DNA from: Thiotrichales bacterium
Lineage (GTDB): Bacteria; Pseudomonadota; Gammaproteobacteria; Thiomicrospirales; Thiomicrospiraceae
DNA length: 5,007 bases
Assembly (NCBI GenBank): GCA_027036095.1
Contig: JALVTA010000181.1
Location: forward strand, 1-5,007
Direction of reading: 5' to 3'
The notes beneath the pieces are model-generated. The model saw only the letters and a program-made list of their open reading frames with translations. It did not search any database and was not told the DNA's origin. The position numbers and the translations under genes were made by a program. Below, piece after piece: positions 1 through 5,007 of this stretch (position 1 is the first letter of the stretch; each line of letters opens with the position of its first letter).

Positions 1-244
1 CCGACAGGCCACGCTCTTCAGCCGTCTCAATCATGGCCCGAACGGTGGAGAACCGGTTGGTGGTCAGAAAGCCGTGCAGGATCAGCACGGCAGGGCGCCC
101 GCCATCCCCGGGGCGGTAGTCGGCGGTCAGCGTCAGCGGGTGGCCGTCGCGCTTCAGGGTCAGGGTGACGGTATCGGCCGAAGCCGGCAGCAGCACGAGG
201 CACAGCAGCAGGCCGGCCAGCCAGCCGGGCAGACGTGTGCGCAT
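1..244 (-). CDS. Secreted alpha/beta hydrolase, N-terminal part (runs off left edge)
   Basis: The first 81 codons of a minus-strand gene are present; the rest lies beyond base 1. The ATG at 244-242 follows a strong ribosome site (GAGGAGGG when read on the minus strand, about 251-258). Residues 1-23 form a classic Sec signal peptide: basic MRTR, a hydrophobic run rich in Leu, then the signal peptidase I site Ala21-Ser22-Ala23 before Asp24. Cys15 is preceded by Leu, so it is not a good lipobox and a lipoprotein is unlikely. After a short beta-rich stretch comes AVLILHGFLTTNRFSTVRA (residues 52-70). This is the strand and turn carrying the HG oxyanion-hole motif of alpha/beta hydrolases, followed by the first helix. 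The product is therefore probably an exported serine hydrolase of unknown substrate. The nucleophile elbow and the catalytic Asp and His lie outside the window, so activity cannot be confirmed. It is divergent from the amidotransferase gene. Confidence 0.75.
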   Translation of the reverse strand, partial: MRTRLPGWLAGLLLCLVLLPASADTVTLTLKRDGHPLTLTADYRPGDGGRPAVLILHGFLTTNRFSTVRAMIETAEERGLS

Positions 245-264
245 GGAACCCTCCTCTTCATCTG

Positions 265-294
265 TTTTTTTGTTTCAGGTTTTTATGTTTTTTT
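265..294. other. T-tract cluster in the divergent intergenic region
   Basis: Three T runs, at 265-271 (7), 280-284 (5) and 288-294 (7), form an AT-rich island in otherwise GC-rich DNA. Read on the minus strand they are A-runs lying between the candidate promoter and the start codon of the hydrolase gene. They would give an unstructured, A-rich 5' leader of about 55 bases. They could also bend the DNA or act as an upstream element for the facing promoter. The tract centres are about 14 and 9 bases apart, so phasing for curvature is imperfect. It is not a terminator of any visible plus-strand gene, because none ends here. Confidence 0.5.
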
Positions 295-306
295 GAACCC
301 GCAGCC

Positions 307-336
307 ATTTTATGCATGCCTTCCGGCACTCGGCAA
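307..336 (-). promoter_or_regulatory. Candidate promoter of the hydrolase gene
   Basis: On the minus strand a -35-like TTGCCG (336-331) is followed after 18 bases by a -10-like TAAAAT (312-307), which matches five of six bases of TATAAT. Transcription would begin near 300 and run through the A-rich leader to the ATG at 244. This is the best sigma-70-type pair found by eye in this gap. It has no experimental support. Confidence 0.35.
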
Positions 337-348
337 GCGCGGGAAGGC
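318..348. repeat. Inverted repeat, possible operator between divergent promoters
   Basis: GCCTTCC at 318-324 and GGAAGGC at 342-348 are perfect 7-base inverted repeats separated by 17 bases. The space between overlaps the -35-like box of the minus-strand promoter. A second pair, CATTTTA at 306-312 and TAAAATG at 371-377, frames it and reflects the two facing -10-like boxes. The placement would suit a regulator that controls both genes, but the repeats are short and no known operator motif is recognised. Confidence 0.25.
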
Positions 349-370
349 CGAATCCGGCATCGTGCTGCCG

Positions 371-376
371 TAAAAT
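371..376 (+). promoter_or_regulatory. Candidate -10 box of the amidotransferase gene
   Basis: TAAAAT matches five of six bases of the sigma-70 -10 consensus. Transcription from it would start near 383, leaving about 24 bases before the ATG at 407, enough to hold the GGAGGA ribosome site at 394-399. No convincing -35 lies 16-18 bases upstream (the bases there read CCGAAT or similar), so an activator or another sigma factor may be needed if this promoter is used. The short leader argues against the alternative start at 392. Confidence 0.3.
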
Positions 377-393
377 GCGCCCGGAGGAGAAAT

Positions 394-399
394 GGAGGA
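394..399 (+). promoter_or_regulatory. Ribosome binding site that fixes the amidotransferase start at 407
   Basis: GGAGGA lies 7 bases before the ATG at 407, an ideal distance. A second purine run, GGAGGAG at 383-389, lies only 2 bases before the upstream in-frame ATG at 392, which is too close for normal initiation. Choosing 407 puts Cys at position 2, as the enzyme's chemistry requires. Confidence 0.8.
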
Positions 400-406
400 A
401 TGGTCC

Positions 407-2191
407 ATGTGCGGAATCTGCGGAAGCGTCTACTGGGACGGACGGACGGCTGACGGCGCCCGTCTGCGGCCCATGCTGGAGGCGCTGGCCCGTCGCGGCC
501 CCGATGACGAGGGTATCTGGCAGCAGCGGCAGGTCGCGCTGGGACACCGGCGTCTGGCGATCCTCGACCTGTCGCCTGCCGGCCATCAGCCCATGGTGGA
601 CGGGGAGCTGACGCTGGTGTTCAACGGCTGCATCTACAACTGGCAGGCGCTGCGCGCGGAGCTGGAGGCGCTGGGGCATGTCTTCCGTTCCCATTCCGAT
701 ACGGAAGTGATCCTCAAGGCTTTCCGTCAGTGGGGCATCGACTGTCTGGACCGTCTGGATGGCATGTTCGCCTTCGCCCTGTGGGACGACCATCAGCAGC
801 AGCTGTGGCTCGCGCGCGACCGTTTCGGCATCAAGCCGCTCTATTACGCACCGGTGGAAGGTGGGCTGCTGTTTGCCTCCAGCGTGCAGGCGCTGCTGGC
901 CACCGGTGAGGTGGACACCGGGATCGACCCTGTCGGACTGCACCATCAGCTGACCCTCCATGGCGTGGTGCCGGCGCCGCATACGATTCTCAAGGGGGTG
1001 CGCAAGCTGCCGCCGGCCCACTGGATGCTGATGCAGCCCAATGGCGAGCTGATCACCCGCTGCTGGTGGCAGCTGGAGGCCCGTCGGCCCGACCCGCTGC
1101 CGGATGAGGCGGAGTGGGTGGAGATCATCCGCGAACACCTGTCGCAGGCGGTGCGCGAGCGCATGCAGGCGGCGGACGTGCCGGTGGGCGTGCTGCTCTC
1201 GGGCGGTATCGACTCCAGTCTGATCGTCGGGCTGCTGGCCGAGGCGGGCGCGGAGGATCTGCGCACCTTTACTATCGGTTTCGAGGATGCGCCGGAGGAG
1301 AAGGGCAGCGAGTTCGAATATGCCGATGCGGTGGCACGGCACTTCGGGGCCCGGCACGAGAAGTTTCTCATTCCCAACGAGGCGGCGCTGGCGCGCCTGC
1401 CGGAGGCGGTGCGCGCCATGAGCGAGCCCATGTTCGGGCAGGACGCCATCGGCTTCTATCTGCTGGCGGAACAGGTGAGCCGTCATGTGAAGGTGGTGCA
1501 GACCGGACAGGGCGCGGATGAAGTCTTTGCCGGCTATTTCTGGTATCCGCGCATGCAGGCAGCCGAGGGACCCCCCATCGACCGTTTCGCACCCCACTAT
1601 TTCGACCGCACGCATCAGGAGTGGCTTGAAACGGTCTCCGACCGCTACCACATTGAGGATGTGACCCGTGCGCTGGTGGATCAGGCGCTCAACATGCCCG
1701 GTGCGGACACCTTCATGGACCAGGTGCTGCGCTTTGATGTCACCACGCTGATCGTGGACGATCCGGTCAAGCGGGTGGACAACATGACCATGGCATGGGG
1801 GCTGGAGGCGCGGGTGCCATTTCTCGACTACCAGCTGGTGGAAAAGGCGTTCGAGCTGTCGCCGGAGCTGAAGCTGCGCGATGGCGGCAAGTACATTCTC
1901 AAGCGCATCGCCCGCGGTCTGCTACCGGACAAGGTGGTGGACCGGCCCAAGGTGGCCTTTCCCATGCCCGCGCTCAAGTATGTGCGCGGGGACTTCTACG
2001 CCTTCATGCGTGAGATCCTGACTTCGGAGCGGGCCCGACAGCGCGGGCTGTTCAACCCGGCCTATGTGGAGAAGCTGCTGCGTGAGCCGGAGGCGGACTG
2101 GGCCTACACCGCCATTCAGGGCAGCAAGCTGTGGCAGCTGGCGCTGCTAGAGCTGTGGTTGCAGCAGGTGGTTGACGGCATTGCGTGGTAG
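407..2191 (+). CDS. asnO: Glutamine-dependent amidotransferase, asparagine synthase family (NAGGN amidotransferase type)
   Basis: The protein has 594 residues and two domains. Residues 1 to about 200 are a class II (Ntn) glutaminase: Cys2 is the nucleophile after Met removal, with GHRRLAILDL (46-55), FNGCIYN (72-78) and SHSDTE (95-100) forming the glutamine pocket. Residues from about 235 are the ATP-dependent synthetase domain: the pyrophosphate loop LLSGGIDSS (263-271), GQGADEVFAGY (367-377) and RVDNMTMAWGLEARVPFLD (456-474). The enzyme uses ammonia from glutamine to amidate a carboxylate activated with ATP. Several blocks differ from housekeeping AsnB and recall, from memory, the family that makes N-acetylglutaminylglutamine amide, an osmoprotectant (asnO of Sinorhizobium and Pseudomonas): Cys instead of Glu in FNGCIYN, VVPAPHTILKGVRKLPPA (188-204... 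of the linker region), EKGSEFEY, and the C-terminal GSKLWQLALLELWLQ. The start at 407 is required because Cys2 must be N-terminal. The usual partner gene, ngg, is not adjacent. Plain asparagine synthase remains the alternative. Confidence 0.8.
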   Translation: MCGICGSVYWDGRTADGARLRPMLEALARRGPDDEGIWQQRQVALGHRRLAILDLSPAGHQPMVDGELTLVFNGCIYNWQALRAELEALGHVFRSHSDTEVILKAFRQWGIDCLDRLDGMFAFALWDDHQQQLWLARDRFGIKPLYYAPVEGGLLFASSVQALLATGEVDTGIDPVGLHHQLTLHGVVPAPHTILKGVRKLPPAHWMLMQPNGELITRCWWQLEARRPDPLPDEAEWVEIIREHLSQAVRERMQAADVPVGVLLSGGIDSSLIVGLLAEAGAEDLRTFTIGFEDAPEEKGSEFEYADAVARHFGARHEKFLIPNEAALARLPEAVRAMSEPMFGQDAIGFYLLAEQVSRHVKVVQTGQGADEVFAGYFWYPRMQAAEGPPIDRFAPHYFDRTHQEWLETVSDRYHIEDVTRALVDQALNMPGADTFMDQVLRFDVTTLIVDDPVKRVDNMTMAWGLEARVPFLDYQLVEKAFELSPELKLRDGGKYILKRIARGLLPDKVVDRPKVAFPMPALKYVRGDFYAFMREILTSERARQRGLFNPAYVEKLLREPEADWAYTAIQGSKLWQLALLELWLQQVVDGIAW

Positions 2192-2198
2192 GATTAAT
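2172..2198 (+). promoter_or_regulatory. Candidate promoter inside the 3' end of asnO, facing the RNA element
   Basis: TTGACG at 2172-2177 matches five of six bases of the -35 consensus. ATTAAT at 2193-2198 matches four of six of the -10 consensus. The spacing is 15 bases, shorter than ideal. Transcription would start near 2205, a few bases before the foldable region that begins at about 2211. It could drive a separate small RNA, or the grxD operon with a long structured leader. No better promoter was found nearer to grxD. Confidence 0.25.
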
Positions 2199-2210
2199 CG
2201 GTAAAGGACT

Positions 2211-2383
2211 GCAGGTGCGATCCGCTTGCTCGCTCATGGGTTCCGCCGCCGGGTGGCTGTAAGACTTGAGGTGGGCACGGCGCAAACTCCCTGTGGTCAG
2301 ACACGTGCCGTGCTGATCCGCCTCTGACGCCAACAGCCACCGGGGCGGCTCCACAAATCGCAGCGCGGGCGGATCGCCCCTCT
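2211..2383 (+). ncRNA. Candidate structured RNA: rod-shaped, with central bubble (unidentified)
   Basis: The gap between asnO and grxD folds by hand into one nested rod. Helices, outside to inside: 2213-2215 with 2379-2381; after a one-base mismatch 2217-2229 with 2365-2377 (13 pairs, containing the perfect complements GCGATCCGC and GCGGATCGC); a symmetric open bubble of 15 bases on each side (2230-2244 and 2350-2364); 2245-2250 with 2344-2349; 2252-2260 with 2333-2341 (perfect GGTGGCTGT/ACAGCCACC); an internal loop of 7/8 bases; 2268-2274 with 2318-2324; a 4-base bulge; 2275-2283 with 2305-2313; and a 21-base loop at 2284-2304. That is about 47 pairs. Four are G-U pairs on the plus strand and would be A-C mismatches on the minus strand, which favours plus-strand transcription. 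Size and outline resemble 6S RNA, but I recognise no 6S sequence signature and the neighbours are not those typical of 6S. It lacks the signal recognition particle RNA loop motif. It may be a free small RNA, the asnO 3' UTR or the grxD leader. Confidence 0.4.
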
Positions 2384-2419
2384 GTTCACTTTGGCCAACA
2401 TAAAGATGGAGGAACCAGA

Positions 2420-2785
2420 ATGGATCAGGCACAGATTGAAAAGGAAACGCTGGAAAAGATCGACCAGATCGTCAAGAACAACCCGGTGGTCATCTTCATG
2501 AAGGGCACGCCGCAGATGCCTTCGTGCGGGTTTTCCGCCCGGGCGGCGCAGGCGCTGATCGACACCGGCGAGAAGTTCGGCTTCGTCAATGTACTGGCGG
2601 ACCCTGCGGTGTTCGAGTTTCTGCCCAAGTATCAGGACTGGCCCACTTTTCCGCAGATCTACATCGACGGCGAGCTGGTCGGGGGCTGCGACATCACCCT
2701 GGAGCTGGCCGAAAGCGGTGAGCTGAAGAAGATGATGGCCGAGGCCAACGCCAAGCACGCGGAAAAGGCGGGCGAGGAGGGCTGA
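2420..2785 (+). CDS. grxD: Monothiol glutaredoxin, CGFS type (Grx4)
   Basis: This 121-residue protein has the length and every hallmark of bacterial Grx4. Lys28 lies in the MKGTP block, the CGFS active site is at 36-39, WPTFPQIYI (about 74-82) carries the cis-proline before the glutathione site, and the GGCD turn follows. Proteins of this family bind a [2Fe-2S] cluster between two monomers using the CGFS cysteine and glutathione. They carry or deliver iron-sulfur clusters in the cytoplasm, often with BolA proteins, and are poor classical disulfide reductases. GGAGGA at 2408-2413 lies 6 bases before the ATG. The C-terminal tail is rich in Lys, Ala and Glu and probably flexible. It is the first gene of a tight operon: its last codons contain the ribosome site of the next gene, which starts 4 bases after its stop. 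No good promoter lies immediately upstream, so its transcript may begin before the structured RNA region. Confidence 0.95.
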   Translation: MDQAQIEKETLEKIDQIVKNNPVVIFMKGTPQMPSCGFSARAAQALIDTGEKFGFVNVLADPAVFEFLPKYQDWPTFPQIYIDGELVGGCDITLELAESGELKKMMAEANAKHAEKAGEEG

Positions 2786-2789
2786 TGCC

Positions 2790-3776
2790 ATGATGCGTCA
2801 GTGGGTCGCGGTCGGCAGTGAAAGCGGCGCGCTCTGGCAGGTGCGTGACAGCGCGCCGCCTGTGCCCGCAGCGGGCGAACTTGTGGTGCGGGTGCATGCC
2901 GTGTCCGTCAATCCGGTGGATACCAAGCTGTTTGCCGCGCTCAAGCCGGGGCAGGAGAAGGTGCTGGGCTTTGACGCCGCCGGCGTGGTGGAATCGGTGG
3001 GCGAGGGCGTGACGGGTTTCGCGCCCGGAGATGAAGTGTTCTACGCCGGCGATGTCACCCGTGACGGCAGTTTTGCCACGCATCAGCGTGTGGATGCCCG
3101 TCTGGTGGCCCGCAAGCCCGAAAGCCTCTCCTTTGCCGAGGCGGCCGTGCTGCCACTGGTGGGTCTGACGGCGGCGGAGTCCCTGTTCGAACATCTGGCG
3201 CTGCCTTTTCCCGCCGACGGGCGGCTGCTGGTGATCAATGGGGCCGGTGGCGTCGGCTCCATGGCCATTCAGCTGGGCCGGCTGGTCGGTGCCGAGGTGA
3301 CGGCCACCGCCTCCCGCGAGGAGAGTGCCGCCTGGTGCCGGGCGCTGGGAGCGGATGAGGTCATCGGCCATGATGCGGTCGCCTCCGCCGGGGTGGACTG
3401 GATTCTCAACGCCGCCCACAACCTGAACGACACGCTGGACGCCATGGCACAGGCGGTGCGACCCTTCGGCCGGGTATGCGCGCTGGCCAGTGCGAAAGGC
3501 CCGGTGGACATCAATCTGTTTAAGGACAAGTCCGTCGGTTTCGAGTGGACCTTCATGTTCACCCGCGCCAAGCATGGCGTGGCGCCGGAGCGGCAGGGGG
3601 CGTGGCTGCGCCGCATTGCCCGCTGGGTGGACGGCGGCCAGTTGCGCAGCATCGCCCGCACCGACTGGGGTGAGCTGAGCACGGAGACGCTGGCACGAGC
3701 CTTTGAGGCGGTCAGGTCGGGCCGGATGATCGGCAAGGGGGTGCTGACCCTGCCGCAGGAGCTCAAGGATGCATGA
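2790..3776 (+). CDS. Zinc-less medium-chain dehydrogenase/reductase (quinone reductase-like, zinc-type ADH-like family)
   Basis: The 328-residue protein has the full MDR layout: an N-terminal GroES-like domain (to about 125), a Rossmann NAD(P)-binding domain with the glycine motif GAGGVGS (151-157), and a C-terminal return to the catalytic domain. The block AVSVNPVDTKLFA (37-49) has Asn where zinc alcohol dehydrogenases have the catalytic cysteine, and no structural-zinc cysteine cluster is seen. The enzyme therefore probably works without zinc, like quinone oxidoreductases. GFDAAGVVESVG (60-71), FYAGDVTRDGSFATHQRVD (84-102) and FEWTFMFTR (251-259) recall the zinc-type alcohol dehydrogenase-like subfamily, whose physiological substrate is uncertain. 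A role in NAD(P)H-dependent reduction of quinones or reactive enones is inferred. GAGGAGGG at 2774-2781, inside the end of grxD, serves as ribosome site. ATG 2790 gives 8-base spacing and was chosen; ATG 2793 is equally in frame. The end overlaps the next gene by 8 bases, so the two are probably translationally coupled. Confidence 0.88.
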   Translation: MMRQWVAVGSESGALWQVRDSAPPVPAAGELVVRVHAVSVNPVDTKLFAALKPGQEKVLGFDAAGVVESVGEGVTGFAPGDEVFYAGDVTRDGSFATHQRVDARLVARKPESLSFAEAAVLPLVGLTAAESLFEHLALPFPADGRLLVINGAGGVGSMAIQLGRLVGAEVTATASREESAAWCRALGADEVIGHDAVASAGVDWILNAAHNLNDTLDAMAQAVRPFGRVCALASAKGPVDINLFKDKSVGFEWTFMFTRAKHGVAPERQGAWLRRIARWVDGGQLRSIARTDWGELSTETLARAFEAVRSGRMIGKGVLTLPQELKDA

Positions 3777-5007
3777 ACAGTTCGAACAGGTGCGCGCGCG
3801 CATCAGTGACGAAATGCTGGAGGCGGCCTTTGCCGCCTTCTACGACTATCTGACCGGATCGGAGCATTTTCGCGGCTATTTTTCTTCGCAGGAACAGATC
3901 GACCGGCTGATTCAGGCGCAGAAGGAGAGCTTCAAGAAGGCATTGACCCTGTCGGATGAAGACTTTGCCCGCCACTACTATGATCTGGGCGTGCTGCATG
4001 TGCGTATCGGCGTGGCCTACGAGGATGTGCTGGCCGGGCTGACGGTCATCCGCGACAAGCTCAATGACTACCATGTCATGCCGCCGGAGTGGCTCTACGC
4101 CTGGTTCGAAGAGATCGAGCGCCATCTGGCGCAGGGCTATTTTGACTGCCAGCTGCGGGAGTATTTGGAGAGCGTGCGGCAACTGCACCACAGTCTCGAT
4201 CTGCTCGTGCTGGAGGACGCTGAAAGCGATTATCTGACCCGGCCGCTGGACTGGTTCGAGGAGATTGCCCGCCGCTGGCTCAAAGGCGAGCGTAAGCTGG
4301 GCAGCCGGATCATTCGGTCCGCAGAGCAGTGCCTGTTGCACGGGCTGATTGAGACCATGCCCATGCGTGGCCCGCATTGGGCGTCCCTGCACCACCTGCA
4401 CAGGGAGCAGCACAGGGTGGCGCTGGGGCTGGATCATTTTCTGGCCGAGGGCAATGCCATGCTGGCCACCTTCATGCTCTCGCGCCTGTATGCCATCTCC
4501 ATGGCCATGTTCAACCAGATGATGGCGGCGGAGGCCGAAGTCGTCGTGGAGCAGATGAAGCATGATCCGCTCACCAGCCTGCTGACCCGCCATGATCTGG
4601 AGCTGACCTTCACCTGCGTCAAGCGCGACTGCGTGCGGTTGCATCGGGGGCTGGGGGTGATCATGGCCGACATCGACCATTTCAAACGCATCAACGACAC
4701 CTTCGGTCACCCGGCAGGGGATGCGGTGCTCAAGGCGGTTGCCGCGGAGCTGCGCCGCCATCTGCGCGACCGGGACGCGGCCATACGCTACGGGGGTGAG
4801 GAGTTTCTGCTGCTGATCAGCAGCATCGAGCGGGAGAACCTGTGCGAGGTGGCCGAGCGCATTCGCAGCGGGGTGGAGCGGCTCAAGATCGTCTTCGAGG
4901 GTGAGGTGATCGACCCGCGGCTGAGTCTGGGCGTGCTCCATGTGCCGGTCGATGCCATCCGCGAGGCGCCGGAGGCGCTGGTCGCCCGGGCCGATGCGCT
5001 GCTGTAC
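3769..5007 (+). CDS. Globin-coupled diguanylate cyclase, DosC-like (C-terminus beyond right edge)
   Basis: An open frame of 413 codons runs off the window without a stop. Residues 1 to about 145 look like a sensor globin: FAAFYDYL (21-28) with Tyr25 as candidate distal tyrosine, YFSSQEQIDRLIQAQ (37-51), and LGVLHVRIGV (73-82) with His77 as likely proximal haem ligand. Residues about 150-255 are a mainly helical middle region, unusually rich in His (203-223). A short helix (about 250-264) leads into the GGDEF domain, which opens at DPLTSLL (266-272). Catalytic parts are complete: metal ligand Asp301 in MADIDHFKRIND, GGEEF at 342-346, and an intact RxxD inhibitory site (Arg333, Asp336). It should make cyclic-di-GMP from two GTP under control of O2 or another haem ligand. 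The order globin, middle helices, GGDEF matches E. coli DosC. The window ends at ADALLY, so roughly 25-30 residues of GGDEF are missing, and any further domain is unseen. AGGAG at 3757-3761 lies 7 bases before the ATG, and the gene overlaps its predecessor by 8 bases. ATG 3773 is out of frame. Confidence 0.85.
   Translation, partial: MHEQFEQVRARISDEMLEAAFAAFYDYLTGSEHFRGYFSSQEQIDRLIQAQKESFKKALTLSDEDFARHYYDLGVLHVRIGVAYEDVLAGLTVIRDKLNDYHVMPPEWLYAWFEEIERHLAQGYFDCQLREYLESVRQLHHSLDLLVLEDAESDYLTRPLDWFEEIARRWLKGERKLGSRIIRSAEQCLLHGLIETMPMRGPHWASLHHLHREQHRVALGLDHFLAEGNAMLATFMLSRLYAISMAMFNQMMAAEAEVVVEQMKHDPLTSLLTRHDLELTFTCVKRDCVRLHRGLGVIMADIDHFKRINDTFGHPAGDAVLKAVAAELRRHLRDRDAAIRYGGEEFLLLISSIERENLCEVAERIRSGVERLKIVFEGEVIDPRLSLGVLHVPVDAIREAPEALVARADALLY

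Noticed and set aside
275..1651. Long minus-strand open frame (458 codons) opposite asnO
   Set aside because: It lies antisense to a clearly conserved enzyme, its translation is rich in Arg, His and Gln with no recognisable motif, and GC-rich genes commonly leave such shadows.
2284..2304. Signal recognition particle (4.5S) RNA, suggested by the rod shape and GGTCAG in the loop
   Set aside because: The conserved GGAAG-containing apical motif of 4.5S RNA is absent, and the 15/15 bubble does not fit its fold.
2367..2386. Rho-independent terminator at the GGGCG-GAT-CGCCC hairpin
   Set aside because: The stem is only 5 pairs and the following bases (CTCTGTT) are not a U-tract. It is kept only as a possible alternative fold.
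2391..2398. Perfect palindrome TTGGCCAA just before grxD
   Set aside because: An 8-base palindrome is expected by chance in a window this size, and it matches no operator that I recognise.
2052..2432. Minus-strand open frame of 126 codons across the asnO-grxD gap
   Set aside because: It begins inside grxD and ends inside asnO, has no recognisable motif, and its central part is better explained by the RNA structure.
2694..3803. Minus-strand open frame of 369 codons opposite the MDR gene
   Set aside because: It is a low-complexity shadow that would overlap three plus-strand genes with clear family motifs.
3763..4941. Minus-strand open frame of 392 codons opposite the diguanylate cyclase
   Set aside because: The plus strand carries the globin-like region and intact GGEEF and RxxD motifs in one uninterrupted frame to the edge; the minus frame has no family features.

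Overview
The window is GC-rich, densely packed DNA from a proteobacterium. The style of the proteins fits a gammaproteobacterium, possibly halotolerant or halophilic such as the Chromatiales/Ectothiorhodospiraceae; this is an inference from protein character, because no rRNA or other taxonomic marker is present. The long minus-strand open frames are antisense shadows of the plus-strand genes and are not annotated.

Layout. (1) Positions 1-244, minus strand: the N-terminal 81 residues of a secreted alpha/beta hydrolase that runs off the left edge. (2) Positions 245-406: a divergent intergenic region with T-tracts, inverted repeats and two facing TAAAAT boxes. (3) Positions 407-2191, plus: a 594-residue glutamine-dependent amidotransferase of the asparagine synthase family. 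It most resembles the enzyme that amidates N-acetylglutaminylglutamine (NAGGN, an osmoprotectant); its usual partner synthetase gene is not next to it. (4) Positions 2192-2419: a 228-base gap with no protein gene. Hand-folding shows a nested, rod-shaped RNA from about 2211 to 2383, with a closing stem, a symmetric 15/15-base central bubble and a long interrupted terminal stem. This is the most unusual object in the window. Its outline recalls 6S RNA, but I recognise no 6S sequence signature and the identity is open; it could also be the leader of the next operon. (5) Positions 2420-5007, plus: a tight three-gene operon. It holds a CGFS monothiol glutaredoxin (grxD), a zinc-less medium-chain quinone reductase/alcohol dehydrogenase-like protein, and a globin-coupled diguanylate cyclase that is cut by the right edge.

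How the parts may work together. The operon joins iron-sulfur/glutathione redox biology (glutaredoxin), NAD(P)H-dependent reduction (MDR protein) and a probable haem-globin gas or redox sensor that makes cyclic-di-GMP. This suggests a redox or oxygen theme, but the link rests on gene order only. The amidotransferase is probably a separate unit with its own promoter, with the structured RNA element lying between it and the operon.
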